Below are positions 46,203 through 58,200 of a DNA stretch of 64,000 nucleotides, in pieces (position 1 is the stretch's first letter; the number at the start of each line of letters is the position of its first letter). The notes under the pieces are model-generated. The model did no database searches. It worked only from the letters and a program-made list of their open reading frames with translations, and was not told the DNA's origin. The stretch lies in NCBI GenBank assembly GCA_037893225.1, contig JAZGUH010000084.1, positions 310,001 through 374,000 of the forward strand, given 5' to 3'. A program made the translations under genes and the position numbers. This DNA is from Hippasteria phrygiana (Eukaryota; Echinodermata; Asteroidea; Valvatida; Goniasteridae).

Positions 46203-49200
46203 TCAATTTTCAGACCCAATATTCTTGGAGGGATAGTCTTTAAACTGACCAAGCATAATCTTATGGGTAGCAACAATGTCTTTCTTTCTGTAGCATCTTG
46301 TGTAGAAGAGCAGGCGTTCCTCTAGAAATTCCACCGCGGCCAGTGTCAAGACGAGCGTGTGATGCTTCAGCATGCTGTATACATTCAGACCTGTCGGGAA
46401 GTTAACATTGGATTGGTAAAACCATTCTGGCTGGCTGTTATTGATGGGATGCTGGTATGCCAAGAGGGGCTTGTACAGTGTAGTTTGAGTAGACTGCTAT
46501 AAAATCCAACACATTACAACAGCTTTTTACTCCAAACCCTACACGATGGAAAATGACTGGGTAATTCAACACTGATGCAATTCATATCTTTATCATTAAA
46601 CAAAATCATCCGACGGATGTTACCGTCACAAACTTTTATACTCGGGGTCAATCTTACCTTCTGTGGACAGCACATTGTAGGTTTTGATTCCACTCACAGC
46701 TTGCAGGAAAGTCTCTGGCATGTCTTGCACAGGTTTGCTGGGGAGGGAGAAACAGAGAAAACAAAATGGGTCAACGGCAAATTTTTCCAAGATATATACT
46801 GTCTGCACTTTTTTCTAATTTACCAACAATACAACAAAATTAGCTGGCATAACGTTTAAAACTTAACCGTTACCCCCTAGGAAGTGTCCTCAACCTGTCA
46901 AAATCCAACACACATCTTCACATTGATTACGCGGTACCCGCTGCTGCATTGGATTCGAATCGGCCAGCCGACCCCGGGAAGCTCGGTGGTCGAGTGGTTA
47001 AGACGCCTGCAATAGTAAGCAGGAAGTTGTGGATTCGAATCCTGCCTGAGTAAGCCTGTGAATTTTTTCACACAGGCCCTCAGAAAGCACCGAGTATACA
47101 GTGCTTCATACATTACGTAAGGATAGGGCAAACAGAAACAAAAATCTCTGTTCTAATTTACAACTGTGCAGTATACCTATGGCACATTCTTTGGACTTTA
47201 GACAAATTGGGGCATCATAGCTCCAGTAGGGCCAATGATTTTCCGTTTTAGTGGGAATTAACGGAATTGGCCTCTTTCATTGTGCATTCATTTACATTTT
47301 AATAATGTCAAATGGAAATGAAACAGATTTTTGTACACTGTTCTAATGGGCGAAACGGAAATAAAGATTTGTTGAAACGGAAAATCATTGGCTCTACTCC
47401 ATGTAAAGTAATGGTGCCAAGGCGCTACAGTCTTAAACCCATAAAAAATATATTTAACACTTACAAGAAATATGACATTGTGAATTATATGCTTTGCAAA
47501 AAATACATAAAAATACAAACATGTTTCACAGAAAAAAAAGTCAACATTTACAGAAAAAGAAACAATGAGAAATTAATTTACTGTGATTTTGTTTCTTTCC
47601 CTTGGAGGAGAAAAGATGCAAATATGGACAGAGACAAAGCATTACATTAACCCCTTGAGTCCAGGTGTTAAAATGGGGCGATGGGATGCCGGGGAGGCTT
47701 GTGCAGCCAAGTGTAACGCACAATAACCCAACAATGGATTGAAATGCAGAGAATGCGGGTATAGCCATCAACCGGCCGGGTGGTAATTTTCAATACGCGC
47801 CTATACACGTCATCCAGGCTCAATGGGTTAACCCTAACCATCCCAAATCCACAAAAATTCAATACCATGTTGTGATGTATTTTGATGGGTTCAGGACTGT
47901 AGAGCCTTGGCACCACTACTTTACATGGAGCTATGATGCCCTAAATTTGTCCAAGTCCAAAGAATGTGCCATGGGTATACTGCACAGTGTTGGATTTGGA
48001 CAGGTTGAGGACACTTGCTTGTAAAAATGCCTAGGGGTTTGGGTTAATGAGTGAAACTTGGTACAAATGGTTAATTATTCATATTTATCTATCAAGATAT
48101 GAATCCAACAATAATGATACATAACATTGATACAGTACTTACTACAGGCATTTCAAAGCACTCTGATTAATAATCATATACATGTACATACTCACTTGTC
48201 TATAAATAGAACTGATCCGCCCCAATGTCTCTCCAATCCCACATCCTCAAGAAACTACAGGCCAAAGATACAAACAGTGAATCACAGCATTGGTCAAGAG
48301 GATATTCCAAAATGACACTTAATTACTCAAAATTTACCAGACATAAAATCCACACTGGGCTCGTTATCCTGGAAGTCAATTTTCTCTGTAAATCAGTGCT
48401 TGAATTTCAAACAAACATCCACAATACTGGGACAGTACCACAGGAAATTCAGCAGAAAAATACTTTATTTTAACTGGCATATTGGGCCAGTACCCATTAA
48501 TATAATAACAAATAAAATGAAAAAAAATGAGATAAAATCTGGACTTGACTAGAGCCTTGGCTAGAACGTCGACTTGCGCCTGGATTCTAAAGTACCTATT
48601 TAACCTCTTAAATACGGACGACGCCCACAGCCACGGTTTGAAAAAGACCACCTGGCTGGTTGTCGTCTATTCATGCATTCCTGCACGTACTCAATCCATT
48701 CACGTTTCAACTAAATTGTTCTTGAATGGGAGTGTAATGAATAGATGGAGCTTTTTCAAACAAAGCTTTGATTCACATGAAAGGGGGGCTCCAAGTGCGA
48801 CGAATAGGACCACTCTATTCAGTGTGGTGCCTATTGTTTGCATTCACGCTTGGCTGCACAGCCCATTTGTGGCATACCAGCCCTCCATTAGTATTAAACA
48901 GCCAGACACAAGGGGTTAATATCATGTTCCTGGAATGGTGTCTGGTCTCGGCGTGTCTGGACAAATGCCAGATTATTTAATACAGTTTAGGTACTTCATA
49001 AATTAACCACTGGCTAGCCAATGCTCCTTACTCTTGCAAGAGTTCCGTATCCGGCCACCATATATTCGCCACCACACGTAACAAATTTCACCTCACTTTG
49101 TGTTTTCGTTGAAGACAAATATATTCAGCCTTGCAAAAACTGCAAATCCTCTCTGGAAAAGTGGTTTTTAGGCCACATTTTGGGTTGCACACATCATTCA

Positions 49201-52200
49201 AGCATCCAATTATGTAGGTCGCCATACTGAAGCGCCAGGAAGTTTTTATATTATTGTTTGTTTAAATTTGGACCCTTCTTTTTAAACCTGTTCTCCCTAG
49301 GTACTGAACCACCTTTCCTTGCTAAAATCCCCCCTGAAAATAAAAGGCGACTCTTTTAAAACCTCTCGATGGTGTTCATAAAGACCCAAAATAGTGGTGG
49401 CTGGATACAGAAATCTTTCCATAAATTATACCATCGGTGCTAAATTTTGTTAGTCTTGGTTTAAGGCTATAAAGCACAAGCCAGGTTTGAACGAGCAGTA
49501 AAAGTATTAAGTTCAAACTTCAAATTAGGTCATAGAGAGTACCGAAGTGATGACGTCAATGCAGTGTTTGGAACCAGAATACTTTTGTTATTTTGTGTCA
49601 ATGTGTTTGATTGACTGGCTGTTAACAAAGGAACAGTTGAAATCTCCATTTGTTTGGAGCCAGTTGTCGTGCCAACTGACGTCAGACTTTGGTACTCTAT
49701 GGCGTTCACAAGACCGAAGCCTAAATTACTGGACTGAATACTGGACAACACACGTGCAGTACAGTCGTATATCTAATTCCGATTTGTCTATTAGGAAATT
49801 CCACTTCATTTTACAACCCAAGTCTCTCGGTGGACATTTTTACATGACGGACTGACCGGCGAGTTGCTTACCTGCGGTTCCGCGGACGGCAAGTCCAGCG
49901 AGTCCACTATGTGCAGGTTGTCCTGAGCTAGCTTAACGGTCAGGGCGACCGTCAAGCCAAGGGTTCGAATCTTGACCGGTAGCTCGTACCAGTAGCTCTT
50001 AGGACCGCGAGGGCCTCTGGCTCGACCACCTGCCAAGGCAAAAGCTTAACAGTCAGTATTAAATATTACCGACTGGCTGATTACATCATTAGAAATAACA
50101 TGTATTTGAAACCCCGTTTTCGTGTTGACTGAACGGTGTACTGAATATCGAGAACCAACACACACGAATACCACTCGCGAACAGGATTAAGAACAAGAAA
50201 AACAAAGATGGCTGACAGCGCAGGACATTCGTAGGGGGCCTACTCATACCCTGACTGATCGGACCGATCGTGTGATTAGAAGTTGAACATGTTGCTAAAC
50301 CCTTTCAGTACCACATTGTTCATTGGCTTATCTTCCCCCAGTACCACATTATTTGTTCAGTCAAGCGTAAACCACTCAAGCAGAAAAAGCAGCCGACTGC
50401 TTGTTGAATGGTTGTATTTCCAACCAAAGATTTCAGGAAGGAAAAAAAATCAAGTTTGTTCATTGAGCAAACAAATCTCCACTCAACCTGCAGCCGATTT
50501 CACGAAACAGTGCGTAACTTACGCCATGGCGTAGGACTTGCGCTATAAAAATGTTGCACAGCTGCGCTACATCCTTGCGATCCATTTTACAAAACGGTGC
50601 ATACACGTAGCTGCACAATGTTATATTTTCTTTTATACATCGTGGACGAGGCTGAATGCCGCTTTTACGACGACTGTTTGAGTACAATAAAAATACACGG
50701 AACAGTCGTGAAATAACTGCGGCGGCGCCATTTTGAAACTTTTCACTTTTGAAACTTTTTGCTCTCAAAAAAATTGGTGGCAACTTTCGCAAATACCTCA
50801 CAGGTAAACCTGTAGCGGATGATCATTTCATTACTCTCTGAAATAATCTAGTGAATATAAAAAATAATTTGAGCAATTAACGGCTCCACTAATGCTCACG
50901 CTCAGCTAGGTAAGTCATCATTTCTGTGTTTTTGCGGACAACTTAAGCCACCTACAACGAGTGTGTAAGTTACGCCATAATTTGTGGTGCAAATCAGCGA
51001 CTTACGCACTGCGTACCTTTCGTGAAATCGATTTTTTAAATGTCACAGATGCTGTGCAACGTACGCAATAAATTGTGGCGTAAGTAGAGTTACGCAATTG
51101 CGCAAGGTTTCGTGAAATCGGCTGCAGGGGCCATTTTCATGGACCTGCATACATGTACAAAAAAAAAAAAGACGTCTTGCATTCATGTTAAAAAACAGGG
51201 TACCAGCCAAAACTCTGTGTGATTTTCATGGTCCGTGTGATTTTATGGGGCATTCCATAAATTTAGGGACAAAAAGTGACATGTTTTGGTGTCCCTGTTA
51301 TTACACCTGACCTGTGTAATTTCCCATCAAGTAGCATTCAAATTTACTGCACACTATTTGTTTACTTGTTTGGCAAGTACACTGTGTATATGTACTTTGC
51401 TTTACACAATCACTCTTAAAGATAGAAGGTATTAATTAACCCAAACCCTCCTCAATCCTCCAAAATCCTCATGTGGTTTTGGAGGATTGTGGAGGATTGA
51501 GGATGAATGGTGATTGAAGCACCGGAGGATTTTGGAGGATTGAGGATGAATGGTGATTGAAGCACAGGAGGATTTTGGAGGATTGAGGATGAAAGGTGAT
51601 TGAAGCACAGGAGGATTTTTGAGGATTGATGGTGATTGAAGCAAAGGATTTTGGAGGATTGAGGATGAATGGTGATTGAAGCACCAGGCGATTTTGGATG
51701 ATTGTGGAGGATTTTGGAGGATTGAGGATGGATCCTAGCAATAAGGGCCTAGGGGTTAGGGTTAAAGAATGTATCTGGAATTGCAAAATCTTATACATGT
51801 CACTATGTAACCGGGACACCAAAAATGTCACACTTTTGGACCCCAATATTATAGAGCGACCCACATGTATATCACATGAAACCTCGTTTGGTAATCTGTT
51901 TTTTACCAAGGAAAACTTGTTATGCTAGGCACATTTTTGTGCCCCAGGAACTTGTGCCCGAGTGAGACAGACAACCCACCTCCCTTCCAGATGGGTGAGC
52001 GTATGCTTCCATGTCTCGCTCTCCCGGTTCCCTTCTGTTGCCATGGCTTCCGTCCGCCTCCGCGCACCTCTGCCCTGGACTTGGTCTTGGCTAAGCTCTG
52101 TATGACAAATTGCAGTTAATACATAACTCTTTCCTTCAAAATCAAAGTTTATATCTTACTAGAAAACCCGATGCTTCTTTTGTGTCATAATATTCCAAGT

Positions 52201-55200
52201 GTAAATATCATCGCGCAATCTTGAAAGCACGGGAATGAGAATAAATGTTCAAAATGAATTGCTGATTTGTTACATTAGATGAGTTATTAGCTTTCCAATA
52301 AGACATTCGACAAAAGAATTGACTGACAATAAGTAATACATTAAACCCGGCGAGGTGCGGCCGTACTGCAAACTGCAGTCCGTATTTGCAATTTGTTTAA
52401 TAACTTGTTCAGTTTTTCGTAATTTTAAAAAATATATTTCTCAAGTTCCTCCTTTACAGGTCGAATTGACAACCTATGGAAAGGTCATTTAGCTTTGAAA
52501 AAAGGGTATTTTGTCCACATTATAGAGGGCGTATACACGTTTCACCAACGGACTGCAAACTGCAGTATGGCAAGGCCGCCATGTTTTGCAGACAAGGGAT
52601 GGTCTTGCAAGGTTAATAACTTGCAAATTTTGATGTATATTAATCTTTTTGCTAACTGACTGGATTGGCCTGCAATATACAAATCCACAAATTTAGTAGG
52701 GCTGTCCTGATACCGAATATTCCATCGTCAACCGAATATTCGAATACCCTTTTGCTGGTTCAAATATTCGAAAAAATATATATATATGCACGTGGTTTCT
52801 TGTTACCAGAATGTTATACGTACCCGAAATGATCTTGACACAACAGGCACATGCACAAAAATATCGATCGGACGGTACATATACAGTAATACTGATCGCC
52901 ACATGTAAAACACCGGCGTGCTTTTCGTGCAACTTTTTTCCTGGCGCGTCATGCAGTTGCATCCGACGTGTGAAAAATGTGATCGGTGAGTATCGAATAT
53001 TCAAATATTCAGTCAAACCCAGTTTTGAATAATCGAATACTAAATTATTCGAAAATGAACAACCCGGAGGTCGCAGGTTCGAATCCCGTTCCTGCCAGTT
53101 TCTTTGTTCACTTTGAAAAAATATTTATTATTTGGTTGGTCTCGACATGTCTGGTAATGGTATCGCCCAGAATGTCCCCGCAAATTCATGCCATGATACC
53201 CGTACTTCATGTATGCCCCGGCCAAAATGTGTTCCAGCGAGCCTGGAACACAGCAGATTTAACCCTTACAGTACCGCATTGTTTATTGGCCCCAGTATCT
53301 TTCCCCAGTACCACATTCTTTGTTCAGTCAAACGTGAACCACTTAAGCAGAAAAAGCAGCTGACTGCTTGTTGAATGGTTGTATTTTAAGCCAAAGATTT
53401 CACCCTCAAGAACTGATTGAAACAGAAAATGCTGTCTGCAAAGTTTGTTCCATGAAAATTACTCTTTCATGTGTAAAAATGAAAGTCATAGCTGCTAAAA
53501 TAGCAAAGTTATGGCTGTTTTCTCTTCCGGCCCACTTTACCAAACAGGAAACTTGTTTGTCACACGAACAAATGGCACTCCATACAAAGGACTGTTGAAG
53601 GAACTTCGGATATAGTTTTCTCAAAATATTCTAATGGTGACACGTACATTTGATAGCACCATTAGAAAGATCTGACAAAGTCTCTTTCCATTGGCAAAAA
53701 GCACAAACACTAGAGTTGATTGAAACATGGTGAGCATATCTGTTGTTTGGATGCTCTGTGTGTGATTTCCTTGTCGAGTTAACTCGACATTGGTAAAGGA
53801 AGGGTCAACGGGTTTGGCTGTATATATCCCCGTGTAAGCAATGTTTTCACATTGTAGTGCTAGGGGTTTATTTTCTTGTCAAGTTTTAACTGTAGAATAG
53901 CCACGACAGAAGTCACATCCCTTGACATGCAGACTGGGTATCCGTGAGAAATGAGTTGAAATGGCCATTTATACAGCAAATCTGTAAGCTGCAATGGGTT
54001 AGGAAAAGTTACACAGGGTCGACCATACATGTCAAGTTTTGAAGGAAGAATTATACTCACTATTCTTTTGTAGTTTCTCTGCCACAGAACATTTTGGTAC
54101 AATATATCAATTCTGAAAGGAAATATACACAAGACGGTGATTATTTAACTGTCGGAGAAATGTTAAATTACTTTACCTCTTATTAAAAATTTAGCAAGTA
54201 ATTGTCAACTTTCAATTCAAAACCCCAATATTGAAATTTGTGACCAGCTCTAGCAAAACCCAACACTTGGGGTGAAATTTCAATATTGGGGTTTTGGTAT
54301 CACTGATGCATTTTTTTTACGTTATGCGAGCTCATACTGCGTAATGGGAAATGCCGAGAAGCGTCGGGTTTTGCCAGAGCCAGTCACAAATAGCCAAGAA
54401 GGGGCGTGGCTGCTGTTAATGGTCTGAGCCAAAGGTTTATAGTTTTTAAGGTCTGGTGTGGTCAAGCTTCCATTTAAGGGCTGGGTTAATTCCCTCAAAT
54501 GCTATTGCTGCCGACCACAATAGTTTTTTTTTGTTGTCTGGGCTTATCCTAATAATTTATTAGGCATGGGGGGGGGGTGGTGGTCTCTTTTTTTCTCCCA
54601 ATTTTTTGTCCTAATTTGTTTTTCAGTTATTTTTTTCTATTCATTGTAGTATTTTAATGTTCAATGGAAAACTTGAACTGTTAACCCTAACCCCCTAGGC
54701 CCTTATTGCTAGGAACCATCCTCAATCCTCCAAAATCCTCCTGTGCTTCAATCACTATTCATCCTCAATCCTCCAAAATCCTTTGCTTCAATCACCATTC
54801 AATCACCATTCAATCACCATTCCTCCTCAATCCTCCAAAATCCTCCTGTGCTTCAATCACCAATCATCCTCAATCCTCCAAAATCCTTTGCTTCAATCAC
54901 CATTCAATCACCATTCAATCACCATTCCTCCTCAATCCTCCAAAATCCTCCGGTGCTTCAATCACCATTCCTCCTCAATCCTCCAAAATCCTCCAAAACC
55001 ACCATGAGGATTTTGGAGGATTGAGGAGGGGGTTAGGGTTGTTTAAACATCTGTGATTTTTAATGAAAATATTTGTATAGACTTTCATAAATATTTTGTA
55101 TATATCTTTTTGTGTAGCCAGGGGTTATTGAAATTGAAGATCTTAAGATCACAGTTTTTAGGTAAACGTTTTCTAATCCTGGCATAAATGCCTCTGGCTT

Positions 55201-58200
55201 TTGTCCTTAGTTTTTGTATTTTCTCGTATATGTTATTGTAACTGTTCTGTGTTTATATTTGTAAGCTCTACCAACTGAGCTATCTTGCCCTATGTTGGCG
55301 GTCTCCCAAATTGTCAGTATCTTTGTTCGGGTGGGCGCTAGTCAGAAGTCATAAACCCAGAATGCCGTATAGCCAGGGATCACACCCAATTTTACGATAC
55401 GACCTGGGAAGTGACATTGTGGGATCACTCAATGAGGATACGACTTTTTAACTTATAATTCATCAAACAAGCGCTTCCCAGGTCGTATCGTAAAATTGGG
55501 TGTGATCCCTGGCTATACGGCATTCTGGGTTTATGACTTCGGACTAGTGTAACCCGGAGGTCGCAGGTTCGAATCCCGCTTCTGCCAGTTTCTTTGTTCA
55601 CTTTGAAAATGTATTCAAATTTACCTATAGTCAGTTTCCCTTGTGGATTGTTTGATGAATAATCAAAGTTGGCACTTTCTTTGGCACTGACCTTGGCATT
55701 GTGGTAAAGACGTCGGGATGAAGGTCCACCAGGCCCAGCTTGGTGTTCTCTAGGGTACGGAGTGTTTCCAGCCAGGCCTGGGGTTTCTCTAGACACGCCG
55801 GGGCATCCACCTTCCTCCCAGTCATCAAGGGCAGATTCTGCCATCTCTCATCAGGATTCTCAAATTCTGTCAGGAACGGAGAGAGACTAAAGAATGCAAT
55901 GTTGGGTATGGAATGAAGCAGAGTGTTCTCCACTGGGGAAACATTACCAAATGCTGTATACTTCCTTTAAGGACAGCCCTTGATCAAACTTGCGGACATT
56001 GACATAGACAATGTATTCTTCAGCCAATAGGAAAGTTGGATATGCACTATATTAGGAATGGTGACCAATCAAAGTAAGCATTGGATGAACTGTGCATCCT
56101 CAAATGAACGCATATTTTGTACACTGTGTTTTGAGAGCTGTGACTATGAGCATTTGTCCTTTTAGGCCAAGTTGTAATTTATGCATTACAGTAGAACTTT
56201 AACGCCTTGAGTACGGTTATTTGGGTTATTCCATAAATTAGGGTGCCAACTTGTGACATTTTGACCCAAAATGGAAAAATTGAGTGACAGGGGATTTATT
56301 AATAATTTTCAGTATAACTTAAAGATATTGACATTCCTCATTAATTGTAGCCAAAATCAGACATTATTTACTCCAGAAATGCCAAAATATCATGTCAAAA
56401 CCCATTCACGGTTTCACGTGTAAAAGGGACACCAAAAAAGTGGGTCTTGTTTACATGTGAAACATTTTGGCTAACACACTGTCAATCTCGGTCAACTAGT
56501 TAATAAATCATTTAAATATGGTGCCATTCTTAAGCAGTATTAACATGTTTTAACATAGTGAAGGGCAATTTTTCATACACATATGTGCACATGGTACATT
56601 TGTGTAGTATTTGAGAACCAAACAATGCATATTAACAGCAGTTTTTAAAATGTCGCAGCTTTGGTGTCCCTTTTACACGTGAAACCGTGAACTATTTAGG
56701 ACACCATACTGTCAGGAAATTAGTCAGATGTTTCATCCTTTGCTACCAGATATTTAGGTACAAGTACTATAATTTGAGCAACTAAAATAATTTGTATATA
56801 TATTTCACTGTTGGTAAGACAAGGGAAACAAATATCACAATGTAAAGAGGGACACCAAAAGTCATTGGCCCCCACATTTATGGAATCACCTATTTACAGG
56901 AGGCGCCGGGGTGTCGCGTCAGCTTTTGCAGCCAAGCGAAACGGACACAATGTGCTTGTGCAGTCAAGCGTAACATACACAATAATCCAACAATGGATTG
57001 CAACTGCGCAAATAGCGGCAAATGGCGTCATCCGGCCTGGTGGCACTTTTTTGTGTGTGCCATTTGGCATCATCCGTACGCAAGGGGTTAATATAACGAA
57101 CACCGCTATACCGAACATTTAGCTACAATGAACACCATCTCTGGCTCCCATATTGTTATAATCAATACATACAATTATTAACTAGAGCGAACGACCACTA
57201 TAGTGAAAAATTCTTGTGGATCCTGTGATGTTAGTTCCCATAATGGCGTTCTACTCTACTTCAAAAGGGACTCGATAAGGACTCACAGAGTTATTTTCTG
57301 AATACTTTCTGGTTCGTTTTTTGTTTTCATTATTTGTTCGCTTGAATGCCAAAACACTCAGTCATAGTCCTATTCATGCAGAGTATTCCATGGATGTAGA
57401 CTGGATAGTCTATCTAATAACCCTAACCCTCCAGGGTATTTTGGCTAGAAACCCTGCCAGACGCATCAGATTGCATACTTTGTCACAGTGACTTGCGTGC
57501 AGAGTGCAGCAAAGTGGAGCACTGTATGTGCTGTGTCTGGCAGGGTTAGGGTCAAGACATCAGCATCTTTTTTTATTCTGGACTCTAAAAGTACTTGACT
57601 ACAACATTGGCTGAAATAACAAGGCCCTTCTTTACCTGTGTTGGCAACTTGTATAAAATTCCCACCCTGGCTTGTTCCCTGGTCCGACTGCTGTAGATGG
57701 CTGGCTGTTGTGGAAAGCCTCTGTGTATAATTAAATGGGAAAAAAGCTCAATGTTTCAAACTGCACATAACTTGCGAAACCGTTTATTTTTCAGTATGGC
57801 AGTCCCTATGCCCCATTGACAATCCTATGGAACTGTGCATGGTAGGTCCTTCTTTTGAAGTATTGGTCATGTACGTGTATTATGTTGGGCGCAATCGGTG
57901 GATCAGTCGGCGCCCGCCATTTCAGCCATCCTCACGGACCGTCAGAATTCAACTCGATTTAGGCATGTGATCTCAAACAGATACGAACAAGTTTTGTGCA
58001 GCAAAGTTGTAGAAAATAAACTCCAGATTTCAAATAAACATTTCATAAGGTTGATTTTCCAGAGGATTAGGTGTGATATCGGTTGAAAGTTTGAGTTATT
58101 GAATTTTGTTCGCGAAAAGTTGTTATTTCTCGGAAATGGAGGACTGCAATCAACACATTAAAAAAACGACATGAAAGTAGGGAATGTCTACTTTCCAAAA

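Larger units (their letters stand above)
46863..47452 (-). mobile_element. TTAA MITE T5 with two nested insertions
   Basis: Pieces 46863-46913, 47160-47225 and 47402-47452 align to a single T5 element. The first gap holds a family-2 SINE; the second holds a 171-bp MITE (47226-47396) with a CTCCA duplication on each side. Located in MRPL4 intron 7, between exon 7 (48254-48196) and exon 8 (46737-46658). Confidence 0.7.
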
